A stretch of 14,809 nucleotides of DNA from positions 1 to 14,809 of the forward strand of contig JBLNBI010000027.1 in NCBI GenBank assembly GCA_050259815.1, read 5' to 3'. Both the position numbers and the translations under genes were made by a program. Each line of letters begins with the position of its first letter. Position 1 is the stretch's first letter. The stretch is from JAGTRP01 sp050259815. GTDB lineage: Bacteria > Pseudomonadota > Gammaproteobacteria > Burkholderiales > Rhodocyclaceae. Positions 7,890 through 14,383 of this stretch are shown one piece after another. The notes below the pieces were generated by a model. The model was not told the origin of the DNA. It saw nothing but the letters and a program-made list of their open reading frames with translations, and made no database searches.

Positions 7890-8450
7890 TCAAGGCCCCG
7901 TGCTGCTGTTCGGACTGACGGTGCCGCCCGGCTCGATGGTCACCCCCGGCGAGATGATGGACCCCGGGCTGATGGTGCTGCTGTCCGCCCCCGACGTGCC
8001 GTTCTGGGGGGTTGAGCCGCTCGGGTTGGTGGTTGAACCGGTGTTGGCACCGCCGGTCGTGGTGGTGTCGGACGGCATGGCGCCAATGCTTCCCTGGGCG
8101 CCGCCGGGTACGGCCGCCCCGAACGTCCCCGTCACGTCGCTGGGCCCCAGGGGACCGATGGGGCTGGTGGCCGTGCTCGGGTTGGATGGGGTCGTCGGCA
8201 ACGGAGGCAGGGGCGAGGTCACCGCGCCGTTGGTGGTCCCCGCGGCCGTGGCGTCGGCAGCCACTGCCTTTGCCGGAATCACCGCATGAACAATGACCAG
8301 CAGGATGGCGAGAAATAGGCCCAGCATCACCAGGGCGACGCCCAGGACATGGCCCGGCCGGAAGGCTTTGGCATCCGCGTCGGAACCGGTGCTGCTGCGG
8401 ATTCCGAAGAGGCTCCACAGCACCATTTTGACAATCTGGAGCAGATGCAT
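7890..8450 (-). CDS. DUF2970-type single-pass membrane protein with Pro/Ser/Thr/Gly-rich tail
   Basis: The 186-residue protein has no known function. Residues 1-60 resemble the small DUF2970 family: a short amphipathic start (LLQIVKMVLWSLFGIR), a linker, then one membrane segment at ~34-58 (HVLGVALVMLGLFLAILLVIV). Residues ~62-186 are a low-complexity tail rich in Gly, Ser, Thr, Pro, Asn and Ala with no Cys and few charges; DUF2970 proteins as I know them are only ~60-75 residues. The tail ends in a six-residue repeat (residues 160-183). I chose the ATG at 8450, with GAGAAG 7 bases upstream; a TTG at 8465 would add five residues. The orientation of the tail is unknown. It lies 96 bases downstream of the CNNM gene and may share its transcript. 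The DUF2970 assignment is from memory of sequence pattern. Confidence 0.75.
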   Translation of the reverse strand: MHLLQIVKMVLWSLFGIRSSTGSDADAKAFRPGHVLGVALVMLGLFLAILLVIVHAVIPAKAVAADATAAGTTNGAVTSPLPPLPTTPSNPSTATSPIGPLGPSDVTGTFGAAVPGGAQGSIGAMPSDTTTTGGANTGSTTNPSGSTPQNGTSGADSSTISPGSIISPGVTIEPGGTVSPNSSTGP

Positions 8451-8546
8451 CGCAATACTTCTCAAGGGACTTTGGACCGATCTTGGACAGATGGGCCGAC
8501 AGCGGGTTCTGGGAGGACTTGCCGCGGCCGGAAGCGCTTCCCGGGG

Positions 8547-9839
8547 TCACTCGTCCAGGCGCTTGGCCAGCACTTCGTCCACCCGGTTCTTTTCCATGTC
8601 CATGACTTCGAAGCGCCAGTCGCCCCACTCGAAGCTTTCGGCCTTCTTCGGAATCCGGCCCAGCTGGTAGATCACGAAGCCGCCCACCGTGTGGTAATTG
8701 CCCAGTTCCTCCTCCGGCAGGCTGGGGAGACGGAGCAGTTCCTTCAGCTCGTCGATGGGCAGGAGGCCGTCCAGGAGCCAGCTGCCATCGGCGCGTTGCA
8801 CGGCCATGGGGGACTCGGCCGCCCCGGAGAGGACATCGCCCACCACCGTGCCCATCAGGTCGGAGAGGGTCACCAGGCCTTCGGTGGCGCCGAATTCATT
8901 GACCACCAGGGCGATCTGGGTCTGGTTGGCCTTGAAGAACTCCAGGAGCCCGATGAGGGACAGGGAACTTGGCACATAGTGGGGGGCGGCGGTGGAGAGC
9001 TTGCCGAAATCCAGTTCCAGCCCGCCGTTCAGGAGGACCAGCCGCAGGAGCTCCCGGCCTTCCACGAAGCCCACGGGATTGGCCAGGCCGCCCTTGATCA
9101 CCAGGAAGCGGCTCACGGCCCGCTCCTGGAGCACCCTCATGTTGGCCTCCCGGGGCAGGGCCAGGTCGAGGCAGGCGATATCGGCCGCCGGGGTCATGAT
9201 CGCCGCCACCCGCCGGTTGTCCAGGCGGAAGACGTTGCCCAGGATTTCGCCTTCAGTCCGGTCCAGGGCGCCTTCCTTGCGCCCCGCCTCGATCAGGAAG
9301 CGGATTTCGTCGGCGGCGGTCGCCTCGGCGGACCCCCGGCCCGGGAACAGATCCAGGATGCGGTCGGAGGCCACCGAAACCACCCAGACCAGGGGCCGGC
9401 ACAGCCGCAGCAGGAGGTGGACCGGCCCGGCCATGGCGACGGCCACGGATTCCGGCCGGGACAGGGCGAGACGCTTGGGAACCACCTCCCCCAGGACCAG
9501 GGTGAAAAAGGTGATGACCGTCACCGAGATGGCCAGGGCCAAGCCGTAGCCGATGGGGGCCAGGGCCGGCAGCCATTGGCCGATGGCGGTTTCCAGCCGC
9601 GGCACCCACAGGGATTCCCCATAGACCCCCGACAGCATGGCCAGGGCCGTGATGCCCAGTTGGGTGGTGGCGAGCAGCCGGCTCGGGTGCTGGCGGAAGC
9701 CGAGGACGACGCCGGCCCCCGACTGGCCCTGTTCGGCCAGCATGGCCAGATGGGAGTTGCGGCTGGCGCCCACGGCCATCTCGGCCATGGCCAGCAGGCC
9801 GCTGCCCAGGATCAGGAAGACGAGAATCCAGATTTCCAT
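8547..9839 (-). CDS. CNNM/CorC-type membrane protein (DUF21, CBS pair, CorC_HlyC), often annotated hemolysin
   Basis: The 430-residue inner-membrane protein belongs to a family linked to magnesium/cobalt efflux or homeostasis and often labelled 'hemolysin' without evidence of lysis. A DUF21 membrane domain (~1-190) has an N-terminal hydrophobic helix (IWILVFLILGSGLLAMAEMA), TTQLGITALAMLSGVYGE, and the conserved GEVVPKRLALSRPE. Two CBS domains (~205-335) follow, including MTPAADIACLDL and VVNEFGATEGLVTLSDLMG. The C-terminal CorC_HlyC domain contains YHTVGGFVIYQLGRIP and ends GDWRFEVMDMEKNRVDEV. The start at 9839 (MEIW) is set by GGAGG 8 bases upstream; a GTG at 9863 and an ATG at 9845 fit that site less well. 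It is divergent from the hybrid kinase. The transported ion cannot be named from sequence. Confidence 0.92.
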   Translation of the reverse strand: MEIWILVFLILGSGLLAMAEMAVGASRNSHLAMLAEQGQSGAGVVLGFRQHPSRLLATTQLGITALAMLSGVYGESLWVPRLETAIGQWLPALAPIGYGLALAISVTVITFFTLVLGEVVPKRLALSRPESVAVAMAGPVHLLLRLCRPLVWVVSVASDRILDLFPGRGSAEATAADEIRFLIEAGRKEGALDRTEGEILGNVFRLDNRRVAAIMTPAADIACLDLALPREANMRVLQERAVSRFLVIKGGLANPVGFVEGRELLRLVLLNGGLELDFGKLSTAAPHYVPSSLSLIGLLEFFKANQTQIALVVNEFGATEGLVTLSDLMGTVVGDVLSGAAESPMAVQRADGSWLLDGLLPIDELKELLRLPSLPEEELGNYHTVGGFVIYQLGRIPKKAESFEWGDWRFEVMDMEKNRVDEVLAKRLDE

Positions 9840-9847
9840 GCCCATTT

Positions 9848-9852
9848 CCTCC
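9848..9852 (-). promoter_or_regulatory. Ribosome binding site of the CNNM/CorC gene
   Basis: On the minus strand GGAGG (within GGGAGGAA) lies 8 bases before the ATG at 9839. For the alternative ATG at 9845 it would be only 2 bases away, so the site decides in favour of the later start. Confidence 0.75.
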
Positions 9853-9939
9853 CGCCTCCGCACCGAAGGAGCATCCTCCCGGCCGCGGCAGGCTGTTCGC
9901 CATAAATCGAGCCGGATCGCCGCCCCGGGCTCTGGTGGG

Positions 9940-9971
9940 AAGTATAGGTCCTACTCGTACCGGATATACTT
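9940..9971. promoter_or_regulatory. Candidate divergent promoter region with mirrored -10-like boxes
   Basis: In the 168-base gap between the CNNM and kinase starts, AAGTATA (9940-9946) and TATACTT (9965-9971) form a 7-bp inverted repeat with an 18-base spacer. Each arm carries TATACT, one mismatch from the sigma-70 -10 consensus, reading outward: minus strand 9946-9941 toward the CNNM gene and plus strand 9965-9970 toward the kinase. The expected plus start would be ~9977, about 30 bases before the kinase ATG. No good -35 hexamer is seen on either side. The pair may be promoters, an operator, or both. Confidence 0.45.
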
Positions 9972-10007
9972 GCTGGTCTGAGAACGGATTGAGGGGCTGG
10001 CATCGCC

Positions 10008-12044
10008 ATGCCGGGCTGCGGACCAAAAAATAGCTTCCACGCCTCCCTGCAGGAGGCCATCGTCAACGAATCGCCCGACGGCATCCTGGTGGTCGACCGC
10101 AACGGCGACATCATTTCGGTCAATGACCGATTCTTCGCCATCTGGTCCATCCCCCGGACGGTGGCGGCAACGGGCAGCCATCTGCCGGTCTGCGAGGCAC
10201 CGATCCTGGCCCAGGCAGTGGACCTCGTCGCCGATCCGGAGGCTTTCCTCGCCCGGGTCAGGGAGCTCTACAACACCCCGGAGCTGGACGACGTCTGCGA
10301 TGTCCGGCTCAAGGACGGCCGCACCCTTCAGCGCCATTCCAAGGCCCTCCTCGGCCCTGGCGGGGAATATCTGGGCCGGGCCTGGTACTTCCGGGACATC
10401 ACCGAAATCGTCCAATCCCGGCGGGCGCTGGAGAAGAGCGAGTACCGCTACCGGACCGCCTTCCATACCACCCAGGATGCCATCGCCATCACCCAGATGG
10501 AGGATGGCCGCTACCTGGACGTCAATCCCGCCTTTGTGCACATGTCCGGGTACGGGAGGGAGGAACTGGTCGGCCGCACCTCCGTTGAAATCGGCATCTG
10601 GGCGACGCCGGAGGATCGCGATGCGGTGGCGGCGAAGATCCGCAGCGGCATGTCCCTGGAGCGCATCGAAACCCGCTTCCGCCGCAAGAATGGCGAGGTT
10701 TTCTGGTGCATCTTCTCGGCCTCCCGGATGGAGGTGGACGGTCGCCCCTGCCTGCTTTCCATCTCCCGGGACATTTCCGGGGAAAAGGCCGCCCAGGACG
10801 AATTGGAGCGCCACCGCCACCACCTGGAGCAGCTGGTGGCCGAGCGCACGGCCCAGTTGAAGGCTGCCAAGGAAAGCGCCGAGGCGGCAAGCATCGCCAA
10901 GAGCGCCTTCCTGGCCAACATGAGCCACGAAATCCGCACCCCCATCAATGCCATCACCGGGATGGCCTACCTCATCCGGCGGGGCGGCCTCACGCCGGCC
11001 CAGGCGGATCAGTTGCGCAAGCTCCAGTCCGCCAGCGAGCATCTCCTCAACATCATCAATGCCGTGCTCGACTTCTCCAAGATCGAATCGGGGAAGATGA
11101 CCATCGCCAATGGTCCCATCCGGCTGCGGGAGGTGCTGGACAACGTCGCTTCCATGCTCCACAGCCGGGCCCAGGCCAAGGACCTGGGCTTCGCCCTGGA
11201 TTGCCGGGATATCCCGGACTGCCTGCGGGGCGACGCCACCGCCATCCAGCAGGCGCTCCTCAATTACGGCGCTAACGCCATCAAGTTCACCGAGAGCGGC
11301 GGCGTCACCCTGCGGGTCCAGGTGGTGGACGAGACGCCCGAGGAGGTCGAACTGCGCTTCGAGGTCGAAGACACGGGCATTGGCGTCCCGGCGGAGGTGC
11401 TGCCGCGCCTCTTTTCGGCCTTCGAGCAGGCCGACAATTCCCTCACCCGCCAATATGGCGGGACCGGCCTCGGGCTGGCGATCACCAAGCGCCTCGCCGA
11501 AATGATGGGCGGCACCGCCGGGGCCGGCAGCACGCCGGGCCGGGGAAGCTGTTTCTGGTTCACCGCCCGCCTGGGCAAGGCAAGCGCCCGCCCCGCCGAC
11601 GGCCGGGACCCGGCGGCCGCCCAGTCGGCGGAGGCGATGATCGCCGAAAGGTGTTCCGGGAGAAGGGTCCTGCTGGTGGAGGACGAGCCCATCAACCGGG
11701 ACATCGCCAGCATGCTGCTGGAGGACGCCGGGCTGCGGGTGGACCTCGCCGAGGATGGCTTGGATGCCGTCGAACAGGCCGAAAAGCGGCGCTATGACCT
11801 GATCCTGATGGACCTCCAGATGCCCCGCCTCGACGGCCTGGCCGCCACCCGGCGGATTCGCGCCCTGGCGGAGAATGGCGGCGTGCCCATCGTGGCCATG
11901 ACCGCCAATGCCTTCTCAGAAGACAGGAAGCGCTGCCTGGATGCCGGCATGGACGACTTCATCGCCAAGCCCCTCGATCCCGACGCATTCTTCGAAACCG
12001 TCCTGAAGTGGATGGAAAAACGGCCCGTCACGCCTTCGGCGTAA
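10008..12044 (+). CDS. Soluble hybrid sensor histidine kinase (PAS-PAS-HisKA-HATPase-REC)
   Basis: The 678-residue protein has no membrane segment or signal peptide, so it should sense a cytoplasmic cue. PAS 1 is at ~14-135 (NESPDGILVVDRNGDIISVN, ending WYFRDITEI) and PAS 2 at ~145-265 (YLDVNPAFVHMSGYGREELV, ending ISRDISGEK). A coiled linker (~265-297) leads to HisKA, with phospho-acceptor His307 in MSHEIRTPINAI. HATPase_c (~405-520) carries NAIKFTESG, EDTGIGVP and GGTGLGLAI, and a receiver domain (~553-672) has the acidic VEDEP cluster at 558-560, phospho-acceptor Asp602 (LMDLQMPRLDG) and a C-terminal KP. The only reasonable start is 10008, because an in-frame TGA lies at 9990-9992; GAGGGG 11 bases upstream is a mediocre ribosome site. 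No separate response regulator or Hpt protein lies nearby, so the output partner is unknown. Confidence 0.95.
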   Translation: MPGCGPKNSFHASLQEAIVNESPDGILVVDRNGDIISVNDRFFAIWSIPRTVAATGSHLPVCEAPILAQAVDLVADPEAFLARVRELYNTPELDDVCDVRLKDGRTLQRHSKALLGPGGEYLGRAWYFRDITEIVQSRRALEKSEYRYRTAFHTTQDAIAITQMEDGRYLDVNPAFVHMSGYGREELVGRTSVEIGIWATPEDRDAVAAKIRSGMSLERIETRFRRKNGEVFWCIFSASRMEVDGRPCLLSISRDISGEKAAQDELERHRHHLEQLVAERTAQLKAAKESAEAASIAKSAFLANMSHEIRTPINAITGMAYLIRRGGLTPAQADQLRKLQSASEHLLNIINAVLDFSKIESGKMTIANGPIRLREVLDNVASMLHSRAQAKDLGFALDCRDIPDCLRGDATAIQQALLNYGANAIKFTESGGVTLRVQVVDETPEEVELRFEVEDTGIGVPAEVLPRLFSAFEQADNSLTRQYGGTGLGLAITKRLAEMMGGTAGAGSTPGRGSCFWFTARLGKASARPADGRDPAAAQSAEAMIAERCSGRRVLLVEDEPINRDIASMLLEDAGLRVDLAEDGLDAVEQAEKRRYDLILMDLQMPRLDGLAATRRIRALAENGGVPIVAMTANAFSEDRKRCLDAGMDDFIAKPLDPDAFFETVLKWMEKRPVTPSA

Positions 12045-12052
12045 ACGGGCCG
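12016..12052 (-). terminator. Rho-independent terminator of the decarboxylase transcript, inside the kinase 3' end
   Basis: Read on the minus strand, an 8-bp GC-rich stem (12045-12052 with 12021-12028) is topped by a 5-bp inner stem (12038-12042 with 12030-12034) and a GAA triloop, and is followed directly by five T (12020-12016). The T-run lies only on the minus-strand side, so it serves the leftward decarboxylase gene, whose stop is 35 bases upstream. The hairpin covers the last seven sense codons and the TAA stop of the convergent kinase gene. Confidence 0.8.
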
Positions 12053-12061
12053 CTCAGTTGC

Positions 12062-12080
12062 CTGCCCGCCATGCGGGCAG
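12062..12080. other. Short perfect hairpin between convergent genes
   Basis: CTGCCCGC and GCGGGCAG pair perfectly (8 bp) around a 3-base loop, in the 42-base gap between the kinase and decarboxylase stops. No T-run follows on either strand, so by itself it is not a classical terminator. It may stabilise 3' ends or assist rho-dependent or read-through termination of the kinase transcript. Confidence 0.6.
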
Positions 12081-12086
12081 CGAACC

Positions 12087-14312
12087 TTACCTCACGCAAT
12101 CCACGTGGTAATGGCCGTTGGCGTCCTTCACCAGGCCGTGGACATCGGTCTCGAAGCCGGGGAAGCGGGAATTGAATTCCCGGGCGAACTTCAGGTAGTT
12201 GACGATGGTCCGGTTGAAGCGCTCCCCGGGAATCAGCAGGGGAATGCCCGGCGGATAGGGAGTCAGAAGCACGGCGGTGACCCGGCCTTCCAGCTCGTCC
12301 ACCGCCACCCGCTCGATTTCCCGGTGGGCCATCTTGGCGAAGGCGTCGGCCGGGCGCATGGCCGGTTCCATATTGGACAGGTACATCTCGGTGGTCAGCC
12401 GCGCCACGTCGTTGGCCCGGTAGTAGCCGTGGATTTCCTTGCACAGGTCCTTCAGGCCCACCCGCTCGTAGCGGGGATGCTTCTGGACGAATTCCGGCAG
12501 CACCTTCCACAGGGGCTGGTTGCGGTCGTAATCGTCCTTGAACTGCTGGAGTGCGGTCACCAGGGTGTTCCAGCGGCCCTTGGTGATGCCGATGGTGAAC
12601 ATGATGAAGAAGCTGTAGAGGCCGCATTTCTCCACGATGACGCCGTGCTCGGCCAGGTACTTGGTGACGATGGCGGCGGGGATGCCCCGCTCGGCGAATT
12701 CGCCGTCCACGTCCAGGCCCGGGGTGATGACTGTGGCCTTGATGGGGTCGAGCATGTTGAAGCCTTCGGCCAGGTTGCCGAAGCCGTGCCAACGGTCGCC
12801 GGGCTTGAGCATCCAGGCGTCCCGCTCCTCGATGCCTTCCTCGGACAGGTCGTCCGGGCCCCAGACCTTGAACCACCAGTCGGCGCCCCACTCCTCGTCC
12901 ACCTTGCGCATCGCGCGGCGGAAGTCCAGGGCCTCGGCGATGGATTCCTCCACCAGGGCGGTCCCGCCCGGCTCTTCCATCATGGCCGCCGCCACGTCGC
13001 AGGAGGCGATGATGGAGTACTGGGGCGAGGTGGAGGTGTGCATCAGGTAGGCTTCGTTGAACACGTCCCGGTCCAGATGGCGGTTCTCGGAATCCTGCAC
13101 CAGGATCTGGGAGGCTTGGCTCAAACCCGCCAGCAGCTTGTGGGTGGATTGGGTCGAGAAGACCATGGACTCCTTGCAGCGGGGCCGGTCAGCGCCGATG
13201 GCATGGTAGTCGCCGTAGAAGTCGTGGAAGGCGGCGTGGGGCAGCCAGGCTTCGTCGAAGTGCAGGGTGTCGATCTTGCCGTCCAGCATCTCCTTGATTT
13301 CCTCCACGTTGTAGAGGATGCCGTCGTAGGTGGACTGGGTGATGGTCAGCACCCGGGGCTTGGCGTTCTTGTCCTTGGCGAAGGGGTTCGCGGCGATCTT
13401 CTTCTGGATGCTTTCCCAGGCGAACTCTTCCTTCGGGATGGGACCGATGATGCCCAGGTTGTTGCGGGTGGGCATCAGGAACACCGGCACGGCGCCGGTC
13501 ATCATGATGGCGTGGAGGATGGACTTGTGGCAGTTGCGGTCCACCACCACGATGTCCCCCGGCGCCACGGTGGAGTGCCAGACGATCTTGTTGGACGTGG
13601 ACGTGCCGTTGGTGACGAAAAAGAGGTGGTCGCAGTTGAAGATGCGGGCGGCGTTGCGCTCGGAAGCGGCCACCGGGCCGGTGTGGTCGAGGAGCTGACC
13701 CAGTTCTTCCACGGCGTTGCAGACGTCGGCCCGCAGCATGTTCTCGCCGAAGAACTGGTGGAACATCTGGCCCACCGGCGACTTCAGGAAGGCGACGCCG
13801 CCGGAGTGGCCGGGGCAGTGCCAGGAGTAGGAGCCGTCGGCGGCGTAGTGGGTCAACGCCCGGAAGAAGGGGGGCGGCAGGGAATCCACATAGGCCTTGG
13901 CCTCCCGCACCACGTAGCGGGCGATGAATTCCGGGGTGTCCTCGAACATGTGGATGAAGCCGTGCAGTTCCCGCAGCACGTCGTTGGGGATGTGGCGGGA
14001 GGTGCGGGTCTCACCGTGCAGGAAGATGGGGATCTCGTTGTTGCGGAAACGGATTTCTTCCACGAAGGCCCGCAGCTCGGCCAGGGTTTCTTCCGGCTCG
14101 ACGGCCAGTTCCTCGTCGTCGATGGACAGGATGAAGGCGCTGGCCCGGCTCTGCTGCTGGGCGAAGGAGGTGAGGTCACCGTAGCTGGTGACGCCGATCA
14201 CCTCCATCCCTTCCTTGCCGATGGCGTCCGCCAATGCCCGGATGCCCAGGCCGGAAGCGTTCTCGGAACGGAAGTCCTCGTCGATGATGATGACCGGAAA
14301 GTGGAAGCGCAT
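12087..14312 (-). CDS. Orn/Lys/Arg decarboxylase, fold-type I (PLP), biodegradative-size
   Basis: The 741-residue enzyme should decarboxylate a basic amino acid to a diamine or agmatine, using PLP. An N-terminal receiver-like 'wing' domain (~1-125; FPVIIIDEDFRSENASGLGI) precedes the PLP core, which starts near GSYSWHCPGHSGGVAFLKSP. The PLP-ring aspartate is probably Asp353 (HFDEAWLPHAAF) and the Schiff-base lysine is Lys392 (STHKLLAGLSQAS), the spacing expected for LdcI/AdiA/SpeC relatives. The C-terminal domain has TPYPPGIPLLIPGERF. The start at 14312 has CAGGAG 5 bases upstream. It follows dcd by 71 bases on the same strand. Substrate (lysine, arginine or ornithine) cannot be settled by reading, and roles in acid resistance or polyamine synthesis are both possible. 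The length is normal and the frame is intact. Confidence 0.93.
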   Translation of the reverse strand: MRFHFPVIIIDEDFRSENASGLGIRALADAIGKEGMEVIGVTSYGDLTSFAQQQSRASAFILSIDDEELAVEPEETLAELRAFVEEIRFRNNEIPIFLHGETRTSRHIPNDVLRELHGFIHMFEDTPEFIARYVVREAKAYVDSLPPPFFRALTHYAADGSYSWHCPGHSGGVAFLKSPVGQMFHQFFGENMLRADVCNAVEELGQLLDHTGPVAASERNAARIFNCDHLFFVTNGTSTSNKIVWHSTVAPGDIVVVDRNCHKSILHAIMMTGAVPVFLMPTRNNLGIIGPIPKEEFAWESIQKKIAANPFAKDKNAKPRVLTITQSTYDGILYNVEEIKEMLDGKIDTLHFDEAWLPHAAFHDFYGDYHAIGADRPRCKESMVFSTQSTHKLLAGLSQASQILVQDSENRHLDRDVFNEAYLMHTSTSPQYSIIASCDVAAAMMEEPGGTALVEESIAEALDFRRAMRKVDEEWGADWWFKVWGPDDLSEEGIEERDAWMLKPGDRWHGFGNLAEGFNMLDPIKATVITPGLDVDGEFAERGIPAAIVTKYLAEHGVIVEKCGLYSFFIMFTIGITKGRWNTLVTALQQFKDDYDRNQPLWKVLPEFVQKHPRYERVGLKDLCKEIHGYYRANDVARLTTEMYLSNMEPAMRPADAFAKMAHREIERVAVDELEGRVTAVLLTPYPPGIPLLIPGERFNRTIVNYLKFAREFNSRFPGFETDVHGLVKDANGHYHVDCVR

Positions 14313-14332
14313 GGCTGCTCCTGAAAAGCGAC

Positions 14333-14350
14333 GACCCGCCGCAGCGGGTC
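14333..14350 (-). promoter_or_regulatory. Intercistronic hairpin between dcd and the decarboxylase gene (possible attenuator or weak terminator)
   Basis: GACCCGC and GCGGGTC form a perfect 7-bp stem with a 4-base loop. On the minus strand the stem is followed after five bases by TTTT (14329-14326), then by the decarboxylase Shine-Dalgarno (14323-14318). The distance between stem and T-run is longer than in a standard terminator. It could reduce read-through from dcd or act as an RNA-processing or stabilising element. Confidence 0.45.
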
Positions 14351-14383
14351 ATGAGGATAGGGATGAAACGTTACGCGATGGCG

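Noticed and set aside
8530..8541. 12-bp perfect palindrome GGAAGCGCTTCC after the CNNM stop
   Set aside because: It can form only a very short stem, has no T-run, and a 12-bp palindrome of this composition is not surprising in GC-rich DNA. It could be a protein site but nothing supports that.
8349..9905. 518-codon plus-strand frame opposite the CNNM gene
   Set aside because: The product is Gln/His/Gly-rich and featureless, while the minus strand carries an intact DUF21-CBS-CorC protein with a good ribosome site.
9951..11453. 500-codon antisense frame opposite the hybrid kinase, reaching the intergenic region
   Set aside because: It is a shadow of the kinase reading frame and would have to end within the divergent promoter region. 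No motifs were seen.
12105..14324. 739-codon open frame antisense to the decarboxylase
   Set aside because: This is the same codon-bias shadow: no recognisable motif, biased toward Gly, Val, Asp and His, and the opposite strand encodes an intact PLP enzyme.
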